A stretch of DNA of 64,000 bases from Paenibacillus xylanexedens (lineage in GTDB: Bacteria; Bacillota; Bacilli; Paenibacillales; Paenibacillaceae). Location: positions 124,001-188,000 of the forward strand of contig NZ_JAGIKV010000005.1 of the NCBI RefSeq assembly GCF_017874615.1, read 5' to 3'. Below the pieces are notes generated by a model, which saw nothing but the letters and a program-made list of their open reading frames with translations, was not told the DNA's origin and did no database searches. Positions 45,544-55,729 of the stretch are shown here, piece by piece (position 1 is the first letter of the stretch; each line of letters begins with the position of its first letter). Made by a program: the position numbers and the translations under genes.

Positions 45544-46350
45544 CTACACCAGCTTCTTACGAATATACCCCGAGATCAAGTCAATAATCGTGATCATCAC
45601 GATAATACCCAGCAGGATTATACCTACTCGCGGCCAGTTTCGGGTGCTCAATGCAAAGATCAGCGGTGTACCAATCCCCCCTGCTCCAATTACACCCAGT
45701 ATAGTTGCGGAACGTACATTGATCTCAAAACGATACAATGTATAGTTCAGGAAGCCAGGCATAACCTGTGGCAGGATGGCAAACCACAACTGCTGCATCC
45801 GATTGGCTCCGGAGGCAAGCAGCGCCTCAGATGGGCCGTAGTCGATATTTTCAACTTCATCTGCGTACAATTTGCCTAACATGCCGATGGAGTGTAATCC
45901 AAGGGCGAGTACCCCTGCAAAAGATCCGGGACCTACTGCCTTAATGAACAACAAGGCCATGATAATCTCAGGGAACGTACGGATGAAGCTAAGTACCATT
46001 TTACCTGCACCCGAGATGGAACGATGACCACTCATGTTACGGGCAGACCAAAAGGCAAACGGAATACAGAGTACAGCCGAGATCACGGTACCCAACACAG
46101 AGATCGCCAGTGTATCCAGCAGTCCTCGCAGCAGGTCTTCTCCCTCAGGCAAATATACAAACTCCCAGTCCGGTGAGAAAATCCCGGCTACAATAGCCTT
46201 CATAATCTGAGCGGCGGTTTCCTTGAAACCAGTAAATGGTACACCGGCAAGCGCCCAGACATACACAAGGATCAGCAGTAACACAATGACCCAGCGAAAC
46301 GGGTTCTTCCGTGGTTTAGGCCGGATGCGGCTTGTTTCATTTTTCATCAT
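45544..46350 (-). CDS. phnE: Phosphonate-type ABC transporter permease (PhnE), second copy
   Basis: This 268-aa PhnE-type permease has an N-terminal helix (WVIVLLLILVYVWALAGV), about five further helices, and the EAA-like loop (YGPSEALLASGANRMQQLWFAILPQ) that touches the ATPase. It overlaps the first permease gene (46347-46350, ATGATG), so the two are coupled and likely form a heterodimer. It is last in the phnD-phnC-phnE-phnE operon, which would import phosphonates or phosphite-like compounds. Confidence 0.94.
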   Translation of the reverse strand: MMKNETSRIRPKPRKNPFRWVIVLLLILVYVWALAGVPFTGFKETAAQIMKAIVAGIFSPDWEFVYLPEGEDLLRGLLDTLAISVLGTVISAVLCIPFAFWSARNMSGHRSISGAGKMVLSFIRTFPEIIMALLFIKAVGPGSFAGVLALGLHSIGMLGKLYADEVENIDYGPSEALLASGANRMQQLWFAILPQVMPGFLNYTLYRFEINVRSATILGVIGAGGIGTPLIFALSTRNWPRVGIILLGIIVMITIIDLISGYIRKKLV

Positions 46351-47198
46351 AGCAATTTCTCCCGCAGCTTAGTACTTACATAATCAATGACCAGAACAAT
46401 GACGAGGGTAAACAGAATGATTACGCTGGTCTTGTCATACTCCAGGAATCCAAGTGTGGCCTCATAGTAGAGTCCAATTCCTCCGGCTCCCACCAGTCCC
46501 AGAATGGCAGCGGCACGTATATTAATTTCGAAGGCATACAGCACATAGGATGTGAACTGGGCAGCCAGTTGCGGCACCACGCCATATACAATGAGCTGAA
46601 TCCGGTTCATACCAACAGCCGTCATCGCTTCCAGTGGCCCCTGATCAATGGTTTCCAGCGTCTCATAGGTCAACTTCGCAATCAGACCTATCGAGAATAC
46701 AGCCAGTGCCAAGATTCCGGGGATTGGCCCCAGACCAAACACAGCAACGAACAAAGCAGCAAGCAGCAGATCCGGCACTGTCCGAATCAGGTTCAGCAGA
46801 AAACGCGCCGGATAGTAAATCCAGCGACTTGGCATCAGGTTACCGGCACAGATGATCGAGACCGGAATCGCAATAATTGCACCAATGGTTGTCCCAATCA
46901 GGGCCATTCGAATCGTTTCCAGCATGCCTTGCACGATATTATCAAAGTAACTCCACCGGGGGGGAAACATCTCTTTCAGCAGATCCAACATGTTGGGAAA
47001 ACCTTCAAACAACTCCGTAAAGCTGGCATCCGTCTGCTTGGCACTGGCCCACAGAAGGAGCAGAATGATCACTAAGGTGAGCAAATGTTTCGTACGCCCA
47101 GGCGGTTTCGGGCGACTCACAACTTGAGCGGGGCTGGAACCAGGTTCCTTCCCCACTCCTCCTGAATTCTGAAGTGGAACGTTGGACTGCCCTTTCAT
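46347..47198 (-). CDS. phnE: Phosphonate-type ABC transporter permease (PhnE), first copy
   Basis: This is a 283-aa permease with a long, polar, cytosolic N-terminus (about 30 residues), then a hydrophobic helix ([15 protein letters not shown]) and the same PhnE core as its neighbour, with the loop [25 protein letters not shown]. Its ATG overlaps the phnC stop as ATGA. The two permeases are clearly paralogous, so an old tandem duplication is likely. Confidence 0.94.
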   Translation of the reverse strand: MKGQSNVPLQNSGGVGKEPGSSPAQVVSRPKPPGRTKHLLTLVIILLLLWASAKQTDASFTELFEGFPNMLDLLKEMFPPRWSYFDNIVQGMLETIRMALIGTTIGAIIAIPVSIICAGNLMPSRWIYYPARFLLNLIRTVPDLLLAALFVAVFGLGPIPGILALAVFSIGLIAKLTYETLETIDQGPLEAMTAVGMNRIQLIVYGVVPQLAAQFTSYVLYAFEINIRAAAILGLVGAGGIGLYYEATLGFLEYDKTSVIILFTLVIVLVIDYVSTKLREKLL

Positions 47199-47992
47199 AC
47201 CACAACTTCTCCCTGCTCATGCACAGCCTGCTTGTCCAGCAATTCGTCAGCCAGAATCGGTCTGCCGTATATCTCTGCAAAGCGCTCATCCGTTGCCTCT
47301 TCCACCGGACCGTCGAATACGACCTCGCCTGCTCGCAATCCGACAATACGGGTCGCATACTCTCTCGCCAGATCAATAAAGTGAAGGTTAACGATGGTGG
47401 TAATCCCAAGGTCTTGATTGATGCGTTTCAGGTCATCCATGACCTGTTTTGTTGTAAGCGGGTCGAGTGAAGCAACCGGTTCGTCGGCCAGAATGATTTT
47501 CGCTTCCTGTGCCAGTACACGGGCAATAGCCACACGCTGTTGCTGTCCACCCGATAGCTGATCTGCACGGGAATAGGCTTTCTCCGAGATATTTACGCGG
47601 TCCAGAGCGCCGAATGCCAGTTCAATATCCTCTTTTGGAAAACGACCCAGAATGGTACGCATGGTGGAATGATATCCAACCCGTCCAGCGAGTACGTTAC
47701 GGAGTACACTGGACCGTTTCACCAGATTGAAACTCTGGAAAATCATGCCGATGTCACGTCTGATCATGCGTAGCCGTTTGCCTTGTGCCTTCGTGATGGA
47801 ACTTCCGTTAATCAGAATCTCGCCCTCACTAATGTCGTGCAGTCGGTTAATGGAGCGTAAGAGCGTTGATTTACCCGCACCGGACAGACCCACAACAGCA
47901 ATGAATTCACCCTGCTCAAATTTCAGATTAATATTATCCAGGCCCTTGGTGCCGTTAGCGTAAGTTTTGGTAACGTTATGAAGCTCAATCAT
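47195..47992 (-). CDS. phnC: Phosphonate-type ABC transporter ATP-binding protein (PhnC)
   Basis: This 265-aa PhnC-type ATPase has Walker [11 protein letters not shown] (35-44), the Q-loop [10 protein letters not shown], signature LSGGQQQR, Walker [14 protein letters not shown] and the switch residue in NLHFIDLA. The VNLHF form at the switch is typical of PhnC. A 177-nt gap with a hairpin (48057-48092) separates it from phnD upstream, which may give the binding protein a higher level. Confidence 0.95.
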   Translation of the reverse strand: MIELHNVTKTYANGTKGLDNINLKFEQGEFIAVVGLSGAGKSTLLRSINRLHDISEGEILINGSSITKAQGKRLRMIRRDIGMIFQSFNLVKRSSVLRNVLAGRVGYHSTMRTILGRFPKEDIELAFGALDRVNISEKAYSRADQLSGGQQQRVAIARVLAQEAKIILADEPVASLDPLTTKQVMDDLKRINQDLGITTIVNLHFIDLAREYATRIVGLRAGEVVFDGPVEEATDERFAEIYGRPILADELLDKQAVHEQGEVVV

Positions 47993-48169
47993 GACAATAT
48001 CCTTCTTTCATTCATAATGATCAACCATACATGAGTCCTTGCTATAATGGCACAAGCCAGCGCAGCGTAGATCACGCTGAACTGGCCTGTCCATTGCTAC
48101 GATTAAGCTGTTCCCATCCAAGAAAGCTACTACAAAGTGAACAGATCCCGAACTACTGTTGGATCAGAA

Positions 48170-49153
48170 TTATTCACCTTTCACTTTTTCGCCATACTGA
48201 CGAACGATCTCAAACTTGCTATCATCGGACTCTACATAACCTTCATGCGTATAGATTTCTTTGATGATCTGGTGACCTTCAGTATCTTTACCGATATCGA
48301 TGAAGGCTTGTTTGATCTTCGCAGTCCAATCTGCATTCATGTCTGTACGAACGGCAATGGTATCGTTAGGAATAGGCTCAGTGAACGCCAGTACACGTGT
48401 ATCTTCAAATACAGTCGGATAGTCTTTGGCTACCGTGTTGCGGGCATCTTGGAAAATAGCTGCTGCATCAACGTCACCGTTCAATACAGCGATAACACCT
48501 TGGTCATGACCTTTCAACGTTACAGGTGTTACATCTTTTAATGGATCAATTCCTCTGTCCAGCAACAGACCTGCTGGCCATACATAACCTGCGGAAGACG
48601 TTACGTTTTGGTAAGCGACTTTTTTACCTTTAAGGTCCTCGATGGATTGAATCGGCGAATCTTTTTTCACAATGAACATGGATTTATATGAATCTGCCAG
48701 TTGCTCTGTAGGAGCTCCAGTCTCATCATTTACACCAAAACGTTGTGCTTGCAGAATAACTTGTGCAGCGCCTTTTTCTTTAGCCAGTACATAAGCTGTC
48801 GGAGGCAAGAAACCTACGTCTACTTTGTTGGAAGCCATTGCTTCAATAATTGTGTTGTAGTCCGTGGATACGCTGACTTTTACCGGAATGCCCAGTTTGT
48901 CACCAAGCAGCTTCTCCAGCGGTTTCGCTTTGGCTTCAAGCGTATCTGCGTTCTGGGAAGGAACAAATTGAACCGTCAATTCAGTTGGCACATAACCTTC
49001 GACAGCTTTCTCTGTCTCTGCCGTAGACGTACCGGATGCATTCGAACTCGCATTATCCCCGTTAGCCGAACCTGTTGTACTACTGCTAGACCCACAAGCA
49101 CTCAGAAACAGAACCAACATCAACAATGGTAAAAATAAAGCAGACTTCTTCAA
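48170..49153 (-). CDS. phnD: Phosphonate-type ABC transporter substrate-binding lipoprotein (PhnD)
   Basis: The 327-aa binding protein has a lipoprotein signal (LLMLVLFLSAC), a Ser/Thr/Asn-rich linker, and the PhnD fold: LTVQFVPSQNADTLEAKAKPLEKLLGDKLG, DVGFLPPTAYVLA and the KKVAYQNVTSSAGYVWPAG loop whose Ser/Thr residues bind the phosphonate head group (quoted here only in short parts). TTG 49153 is the likely start, 7 nt after GGAGGG; the TTG at 49168 is part of that site. It is the first gene of the operon. The true substrate may be phosphonate, phosphite or a phosphate ester. Confidence 0.94.
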   Translation of the reverse strand: MKKSALFLPLLMLVLFLSACGSSSSTTGSANGDNASSNASGTSTAETEKAVEGYVPTELTVQFVPSQNADTLEAKAKPLEKLLGDKLGIPVKVSVSTDYNTIIEAMASNKVDVGFLPPTAYVLAKEKGAAQVILQAQRFGVNDETGAPTEQLADSYKSMFIVKKDSPIQSIEDLKGKKVAYQNVTSSAGYVWPAGLLLDRGIDPLKDVTPVTLKGHDQGVIAVLNGDVDAAAIFQDARNTVAKDYPTVFEDTRVLAFTEPIPNDTIAVRTDMNADWTAKIKQAFIDIGKDTEGHQIIKEIYTHEGYVESDDSKFEIVRQYGEKVKGE

Positions 49154-49426
49154 ACGAACACCCTCCAAAGAGTTTCTATTTTTCAGTACTTATCTACTAT
49201 AGTTGCCAAATATTAGCGCGATGTGAAACGGAATTTGGAGTTTTGTAAAGTTTCCTGTCAGGCTGTCAGCAGGACTTGTATCTGTTAGAATAGGCTCATT
49301 ATGGTTGAAGATATAGGAAGAACATCGGAGATAACGGCATATACTTCGGTTCTTCAACCTATTCTGTCTTCTCCGCTTTATGGTAATTCCATATATCTGA
49401 ACTTATATATTAGAGGAGATTGTAAA

Positions 49427-51031
49427 ATGACATCCACAAACCATACGGCAAGCTTCGACATTCTGTTCACCAGTGATCTGCACGGGGCGATCCGTCCCAT
49501 TCATTACAATACTAATGCCTACCGCCCGGCTGGGCTTGCCCTGCTGGCTTCCCTGATTCGTAAGGAACGTGAACGTTCACCTGAACTCATGCTGGTGGAT
49601 AACGGGGATCTGCTGCAAGGATCACCCTTGGCCTCTTATGCAGCTTCACAAGTTTCCAAAAACGAAGTGCATCCATTCATTACAGTACTTAATGAACTCG
49701 GTTATGATGCAGCGGTGATGGGCAATCACGAATTCAACTATGGTCAGAATCTCTTGCGCGGAGCAGTTGAAGCTTCGAACTTTCCTTGGCTGTCTGCCAA
49801 TATTGTAAAAAATGAGCAACCAGACGTACCTGCCTTCGGTCATCCGTATCTAATCAAAACCTTGTCTACGGGTGTTAAAATTGCCCTCTTGGGCGCAACT
49901 ACGCACTACATACCGAACTGGGAGCACCCGAAAAATATTGAGGGTTTACAGTTCCTTGATGCCTTAGAGACCATTCGTAAATGGGTTAGCTATATCCATG
50001 AGCATGAACAACCAGATGTAATGGTTGTCAGTTATCACGGGGGATTTGAGAGTGATCTGGAGACAGGCGAGCCCACCGAACGGTTAACTGGGGAAAATCA
50101 AGGCTATGCCATCTGTCGGGACATCGAAGGCATCGATGTGTTGCTTACCGGACATCAGCATCGTCAGCTTACCGCTAATATTCACGGCGTAACTGTCATT
50201 CAGCCAGGATTCAGTGGAAATGGTGCCGGGCATGTATCCGTTCAGTTGGAACAATCATCGGTCGGGAAGTGGCAGATTACAGATAAACAGGCTCGGTTGT
50301 TACTTCTGGATGAACATAGTGAAGTTGAGCCAGATGCTACGGTCTTGAAACTTACGGATGAGGTAGAAATCGAGGCACAAGCATGGCTTGATCAACCCAT
50401 TGGCGAGGTGGCCGGGGATTTATCTATCACCAATGCTACGTCCCTGCGGCTCAAGGCACATCCATTCATTGCTTTTGTACATCAAGTGCAGATGGAAGCG
50501 ACCGGGGCCGAGCTGTCCAATACCGCCATGCTGAGTGAAGAAGCTCTTGGATTTGGGCGCCATATCACCGTTCGGGACGTGTTATCCAACTTCATCTATC
50601 CTAATACACTGACAGTACTAGAGCTGAGTGGTCAGGATATCCGGGAGGCACTGGAACAAACGGCACGTTACTTTGAAGTGAATGCTTCTGGTGAGGTGGC
50701 AGTCAATCCGGCTTATATGGAGCCCAAACCCCAACATTATAATTACGATATGTGGGCTGGCATGGAATACGAGCTGGATATCTCCCAACCTGTAGGCAGC
50801 CGAGTTGTGAAGTTGGAATATGAAGGCAAGCCAATGGACATGAATGGCTTGTACTCTGTGGTGATGAACAGTTACCGCGCTGCTGGCGGTGGAGATTATG
50901 CGATGTATCCGGGCAAAAAGGTACTGCACGAAGGTGCCACGGACATGGCCGCACTGGTGGAGGATTATATTCGCAGACACCAACCGTTAATGGTGGAGCA
51001 GGCGGACAACTGGAAAGTTATTGGAAGTTAA
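49427..51031 (+). CDS. Cytosolic 5'-nucleotidase/2',3'-cyclic phosphodiesterase-like metallophosphatase
   Basis: This is a 534-aa calcineurin-type phosphoesterase with a C-terminal 5'-nucleotidase domain. Metal-binding motifs are all present: FTSDLHGA, LVDNGDLLQG, MGNHEFNYG, VSYHGG and LLTGHQHRQ. The C-terminal substrate domain starts near residue 345, with the binding loop in YRAAGGGDYAMYPG near the end. There is no signal peptide from ATG 49427 (GAGGAG upstream), so it acts in the cytosol. It is divergent from the phnD operon across 273 bp, suggesting a joint role in phosphorus scavenging. A terminator AAAGAGCAG..CTGCTCTTTT follows at 51037-51073. Confidence 0.92.
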   Translation: MTSTNHTASFDILFTSDLHGAIRPIHYNTNAYRPAGLALLASLIRKERERSPELMLVDNGDLLQGSPLASYAASQVSKNEVHPFITVLNELGYDAAVMGNHEFNYGQNLLRGAVEASNFPWLSANIVKNEQPDVPAFGHPYLIKTLSTGVKIALLGATTHYIPNWEHPKNIEGLQFLDALETIRKWVSYIHEHEQPDVMVVSYHGGFESDLETGEPTERLTGENQGYAICRDIEGIDVLLTGHQHRQLTANIHGVTVIQPGFSGNGAGHVSVQLEQSSVGKWQITDKQARLLLLDEHSEVEPDATVLKLTDEVEIEAQAWLDQPIGEVAGDLSITNATSLRLKAHPFIAFVHQVQMEATGAELSNTAMLSEEALGFGRHITVRDVLSNFIYPNTLTVLELSGQDIREALEQTARYFEVNASGEVAVNPAYMEPKPQHYNYDMWAGMEYELDISQPVGSRVVKLEYEGKPMDMNGLYSVVMNSYRAAGGGDYAMYPGKKVLHEGATDMAALVEDYIRRHQPLMVEQADNWKVIGS

Positions 51032-51123
51032 GTGAGAAAGAGCAGGTCCTGTGATCAGGATCTGCTCTTTTGTTTTCAACCTATTGCTTACTTGTTCTTA
51101 TTGAAATATCCAGTCCCATCCCG

Positions 51124-51459
51124 TTATCCGACATATTGAAGAATTAACTGATATAAGGCTATGGAAAACCCTAGAATACTTGCTTTCATTTTAGATGGAT
51201 GATTTCTTTCGCTGCGAATCAAATAAAAGAAAACCACTATAAATCCTGCAGGGATCCATAGCTCAAAGACACCTTTTGTTGTACTTTGAGAATAAATTGG
51301 CGTAATGAACGTACTAATCAAAAAGTAAAAGAAAACCGTAAAACGTCTTGTTTCTAATTGCTTGCTCCACCTTACTAGAATGAAAATAATAATGATTGCA
51401 ATAATCGTAATGTGTAAAGGGGGAAGAAGAAGAGCAGCATTCCCTAATTTGAATTCCAT
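51124..51459 (-). CDS. Four-helix small membrane protein (111 aa)
   Basis: The protein is mostly hydrophobic with four likely membrane helices (ITIIAIIIIFILV, FFYFLISTFITPIY, IPAGFIVVFFYLI, ILGFSIALYQLIL). I do not recognise a family, though short proteins of this shape are frequent in Paenibacillus. GAGGAGGG stands about 10 nt before the ATG. It is a single gene, convergent with the phosphoesterase gene. Confidence 0.6.
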   Translation of the reverse strand: MEFKLGNAALLLPPLHITIIAIIIIFILVRWSKQLETRRFTVFFYFLISTFITPIYSQSTTKGVFELWIPAGFIVVFFYLIRSERNHPSKMKASILGFSIALYQLILQYVG

Positions 51460-51634
51460 TCCGCATTGCCCTCCTCTCTTTTAATGCATCACATGACTGA
51501 CTACAGGCATACGTGTAAAAATTCATTCTCATGCTTCAAAACCGCTGGCAACCTTCCAAAAACGGATCTATTCCAATATATCCTTATTTTAACATACAAT
51601 CACAGTTCCATTTCCCACGTTTATTCAATAAAAT

Positions 51635-51691
51635 ATGCAAAAAGAGCAGAATTGAGGAGCATCGTGCCCTCATCCCTGCTCTTTTTGCATA
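51635..51691. terminator. Terminator of the ABC exporter operon
   Basis: ATGCAAAAAGAGCAG pairs with CTGCTCTTTTTGCAT around a loop that itself folds (GAGG..CCTC). It is symmetrical and lies about 45 nt past the exporter stop codon. Confidence 0.85.
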
Positions 51692-51733
51692 CCTACAAGT
51701 TTTCTAATACATGTCACATATTATCCAAAATGA

Positions 51734-53572
51734 CTATTGCGCCTTTTTACGCAGCTGACTGTAATACAGCTCGCTGTAGAAACCGCCTTGTTCCAGCAAC
51801 TCATCATGCGAGCCTTGCTCCAGTAAATGCCCATCCTTCAGCACCAGAATCCGGTCGGCCTGACGGATCGTGTTCAGCCTGTGGGCAATGACAAAGCTGG
51901 TTCGTCCCTGCATCAGACGTTGCAACCCTTCCTGGATTTTAATCTCCGTAACAGTATCAATACTGCTCGTCGCTTCGTCCAGTACGAGTATGGATGGATC
52001 TGCCAAGATTGCCCGGGCAATGGCGAGTAATTGCTTCTGCCCCTGACTAATGCCGCTCCCGTCGGCCTGGAGCACTTTGTCGTACCCGTCCTTCATACGC
52101 ACAATGAAGGAATGGGCATTCGCCAGCCGGGAGGCTGCTTCCACCTCTTCATCCGTCGCGTCCAGACGGCCAAATCTTATATTTTCCCGGATCGTACCCT
52201 GAAACAGGAATGAATCTTGCAGTACAAATGCCATATGTGACCGCAGATTCTCACGCCGAATGGTGGTCATATCGCGACCATCTACCGTTAATGTGCCACC
52301 TGTCGGATCATAGAAACGGGATAATAGCTGAATCAATGTCGTTTTCCCCGCTCCGGTCGGACCCACAAGAGCAATCATCTCACCCGGTTTGGCTTCAAAG
52401 CTGATGTCATGCAAAATGTTACGTCCTTCATCGTATCCAAAGGATACTTTGTCGAAGCGAACGGCTCCCTCTACCTTGTCCAGAGATACCGCTGCCCCTT
52501 CATCCTTCGCTTCCTCATCTTCGTCCAGCACCTCGAATACGCGCTCAGCCCCAGCAATCGCGGACAATAACGTATTCCACTGGTTCGCCAGATCATTCAG
52601 CGGACGGGTGAATTGACGGGCATATTCCACAAAGATAATAATCACCCCAACCGTAACGGAACCCTGAATCGCCAGAATACCACCGATGCCCGCCACAATC
52701 GCAAAGCTCAGGTTGTTCAATCCATTCATCAGTTTCGGGATAAAACCAGAGATCGTCTGTGCCCAGAAACCGGAAATCCGGATGCGGGTATTTCGTTCCT
52801 CAAAACCTCGAATCACACGCTCCTCTTGCGAGAATGCCTTAATGATCCGCTGCCCGGATAACGTCTCTTCGATGTAACCGTTAAGTTCACCGAGATTACG
52901 CTGCCGCTCCTTGAAGAGCGGTCCCGTTCTGCGCGTTATCCAACGCATGCCGATGGCCATCAGAGGCACAACGATAAAGGTAAGCAGGGTCAGTAGCGGA
53001 CTGAGCCAGAGCATAACCCCAAACGTTCCGAGCAGTGTTAATACACTCGAAAAGATCTGGATGGCCGAGCTGTTCAACGTACCACTGACATTCTCGATAT
53101 CATTGGTCACCCGACTCATAATCTCACCCTGCTGGCGTTTACCGAAGAATGGAATCGGCAGCTTGTGCAGATGGGAGAACAGGTCATACCGCATGCGGAA
53201 CACAGTTTCCTGTGCAATTTCGATCATCCATATATTTTGTAACCAGGATGTAAGAGAGAACAAGACATACACTGCGGTTAATCCAATCAGAAACCGAGTC
53301 CAGCTTGAGCCGGCTTCGCCCGCGATGAAATCATCCACGGCCACCCCCACCATGTAGGGGCCAAGCAAAGCGAGTGCGGAACTGGCAAACACCATCAACA
53401 GTACCATGGACAGCTTAACCTTGCGACGTGCCAGATAGGTCCAGATACGACCTAGCGTACCTGACCAGTTCTTCGCCCGTGCCTTGGGTTTGCGACCACC
53501 ACCTGATCGTAACGTCTCCGGATCAATCGGCGGTGGCGGCTGACGGAAAGGCTCAATGAATGCTTTGAACAT
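51734..53572 (-). CDS. ABC exporter subunit (YfiC/LmrA type), second gene
   Basis: This 612-aa half-transporter has six membrane helices fused to an ATPase. The N-terminal linker is proline- and basic-rich; the membrane domain runs to about 330 and the ATPase from about 365 (Walker A VGPTGAGKT, signature ISQGQKQ, Walker B LVLDEATSSIDT). The signature GISQGQKQ deviates from LSGGQ, as usual in one half of heterodimeric exporters. ATG 53572 lies behind GGGGAGGG and overlaps the end of the partner gene by 20 nt. It likely exports drugs or lipids together with the partner. Confidence 0.93.
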   Translation of the reverse strand: MFKAFIEPFRQPPPPIDPETLRSGGGRKPKARAKNWSGTLGRIWTYLARRKVKLSMVLLMVFASSALALLGPYMVGVAVDDFIAGEAGSSWTRFLIGLTAVYVLFSLTSWLQNIWMIEIAQETVFRMRYDLFSHLHKLPIPFFGKRQQGEIMSRVTNDIENVSGTLNSSAIQIFSSVLTLLGTFGVMLWLSPLLTLLTFIVVPLMAIGMRWITRRTGPLFKERQRNLGELNGYIEETLSGQRIIKAFSQEERVIRGFEERNTRIRISGFWAQTISGFIPKLMNGLNNLSFAIVAGIGGILAIQGSVTVGVIIIFVEYARQFTRPLNDLANQWNTLLSAIAGAERVFEVLDEDEEAKDEGAAVSLDKVEGAVRFDKVSFGYDEGRNILHDISFEAKPGEMIALVGPTGAGKTTLIQLLSRFYDPTGGTLTVDGRDMTTIRRENLRSHMAFVLQDSFLFQGTIRENIRFGRLDATDEEVEAASRLANAHSFIVRMKDGYDKVLQADGSGISQGQKQLLAIARAILADPSILVLDEATSSIDTVTEIKIQEGLQRLMQGRTSFVIAHRLNTIRQADRILVLKDGHLLEQGSHDELLEQGGFYSELYYSQLRKKAQ

Positions 53573-55361
53573 GCTGTGCACCCTCCCCGTATTGTGATTC
53601 ATGAATTCGACGATACAGCTCTGACGATTCCATCAAGTCTTCATGTTTTCCCTGTCCAATGAGTTGTCCATCATCAAGTAGCAGAATCAGATCCGCCGAA
53701 GTGGTCGAACTAATCTTCTGGGTGATGATAAACGTGGTACACGACAATTCTTCCAATGCATCCAACAATCTGCCTTCTGTGGCCACATCCAGCGCACTTG
53801 TGCTATCGTCCAGAATCAGAATTCTTGGTCTACGTACCAGTGCTCGTGCAATGGAAAGTCGCTGCTTCTGTCCACCGGAGAGATTAACTCCCCGTTGACC
53901 CAGCAATGTATCATAACCGTTTGGTAAATTCTCAATTGTTTCATGGATCTGCGCGCGCTTTGCAGCTTCCACGATCTCCTCCAAGGTAGCATCTTCCTGG
54001 CCCCAGGCAATATTCTCCCGGATGGAACCGGTAAACAGGACAACCTCCTGAGGCACATAACCTATCGCACCACGCAGCATGGACAGATCCAGCTCTGATG
54101 CATCAGCACCATCAATCCGTACCTTTCCTTGATCCTCTGTGTATAACCGCGGAATAAGCTGCACCAGTGAAGATTTGCCTGAGCCAGTTGCTCCCATAAT
54201 GGCAATGCGCTCCCCCGCTTTTGCAGTGAATGTGATGTTATCCAGTACTGTAATTTCACTATTCGGATAACTGAAGCCTACACTGCGGAATTCAACCGCT
54301 CCCTGTACAGCGCGCTGTTTCTTCGCTGGGTATACAGATTGCGGAAAATGCGAAGATTTCACAGATCCAGCAGATGGTGCAGACGTTGATAACGACTTCG
54401 TCTGTTCAGTCTCCGACGTGTCCTCCGTATTAAATACTTCATTCAACCGTTGCGCCGAAGCGCTTGCTCTGGAGAAGGTTACCAGAATCCATGACAACGC
54501 AGACATGGCACCAATTGTGCGAAGCAGGTAGTTAATGACGGCGACCACTTCACCCACGGTTGCATTACCGGAGGCAATATCTACTCGTCCAAACCATAAC
54601 ACGGCGATAATACAAACGTTCATCATCAGCAGCATGAACGGCATCGTGGTCTCCGTCAGGCGCAGCGCGGAGATTGTGCCTTTCATCAGCTTGCCGCTGA
54701 ATCCGGCAAAGCGTTCGATCTCATGGCCCATCCGTACGAAAACACGGATCAGCCGAATGCCTGTCAGATTCTCCTGGATGACTCCATTGACGGCATCCAG
54801 TCTGCGCTGCACATTGCGGAACAGCAGCGCTGCCTTTTTGATCATCCACACCACAACAATGAGCAGTACAGGCACCATAACAACCAGCAGCAGACCCAAC
54901 CTTGGGTTCACGATTACTGCCATAATCATGCTCCCAATGACCACCAGCGGCACACGCGTCATGAAGCGCAGACTCATGAAGACGGTGTCCTGAACCTGGG
55001 TCACATCCCCCGTTAATCGGGTAATCAGGGACGACGTCGCGAACCGGTTAAAGACGGCATAAGAGAACGTTTGCACTTTCTCATACAGCTTCTCCCGCAG
55101 ATCGTATCCGAACCCCAGACTTGCATGGGATGCAAAGAACGAACTGGCAATTCCGGCAGCAAAAGCCACAACAGCACTACCAACCAGCACGCCACCCCAT
55201 AGCCAGACGACAGAAAGGTCTCCCTGCTGAATCCCGTTATCGATGATCTTGGAGATCAGATAAGGCTGAGCCAGCTCCACCGCAAGCTCAATTAACATCA
55301 TGACCAGGGCTGCAATCGCGGCAACTCGGTACTTCTTCAAGTAGTACAACAGCTTGATCAT
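53553..55361 (-). CDS. ABC exporter subunit (YfiB/MsbA type), first gene
   Basis: This is a 602-aa half-transporter with six membrane helices (from VAAIAALVMMLIELAVELAQ) and an ATPase (Walker A MGATGSGKSS, signature LSGGQKQR, Walker B LILDDSTSALD). Walker B ends DDS, not DEA/DEP: the catalytic Glu is replaced by Asp, the mark of the degenerate site in heterodimeric exporters. A Ser- and Lys-rich insert of about 35 residues joins the two domains. ATG 55361 is chosen because GGAGG sits 7 nt before it. The complementary defects of the two subunits support a heterodimer. Confidence 0.94.
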   Translation of the reverse strand: MIKLLYYLKKYRVAAIAALVMMLIELAVELAQPYLISKIIDNGIQQGDLSVVWLWGGVLVGSAVVAFAAGIASSFFASHASLGFGYDLREKLYEKVQTFSYAVFNRFATSSLITRLTGDVTQVQDTVFMSLRFMTRVPLVVIGSMIMAVIVNPRLGLLLVVMVPVLLIVVVWMIKKAALLFRNVQRRLDAVNGVIQENLTGIRLIRVFVRMGHEIERFAGFSGKLMKGTISALRLTETTMPFMLLMMNVCIIAVLWFGRVDIASGNATVGEVVAVINYLLRTIGAMSALSWILVTFSRASASAQRLNEVFNTEDTSETEQTKSLSTSAPSAGSVKSSHFPQSVYPAKKQRAVQGAVEFRSVGFSYPNSEITVLDNITFTAKAGERIAIMGATGSGKSSLVQLIPRLYTEDQGKVRIDGADASELDLSMLRGAIGYVPQEVVLFTGSIRENIAWGQEDATLEEIVEAAKRAQIHETIENLPNGYDTLLGQRGVNLSGGQKQRLSIARALVRRPRILILDDSTSALDVATEGRLLDALEELSCTTFIITQKISSTTSADLILLLDDGQLIGQGKHEDLMESSELYRRIHESQYGEGAQHVQSIH

Positions 55362-55568
55362 AAGCATTCCTCCGGCTCGGAGCACCCTAAACCGATAACA
55401 CGTTCCAGCTCAGAGCCTCCATTAGACATGTTGTTTTCTCCACAGCGTCCAATATGTAATCATTTCTATGTACACATATGGTTATTATAGCGTATTTTAC
55501 AATGCCGCTTCTATTCTTATTACCCTACTTTTCCCAATACAATAAACTTCTCTTCATTTTGGCAGTAA

Positions 55569-55592
55569 AAAAAGGAAGGTCTCCCTTCCCCA
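55569..55592 (-). terminator. Terminator of the Ter/TelA cluster
   Basis: On the minus strand GGAAGG and CCTTCC form a hairpin followed by seven T. It lies about 140 nt past the last gene of the cluster. The rest of 55362-55729 has no recognised gene or RNA. Confidence 0.7.
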
Positions 55593-55729
55593 CGCTAGTT
55601 AAAACTTAAAGTTCGCCCGCTCTACCAGGCATATCTTAGATCGAAAAGAAATGCATGCCTTAAATTCAGTTCATCTGCCTAACTTCACAGAAATATAGTT
55701 ATCTGTGTACATACTAAGCAAGATTTTCA

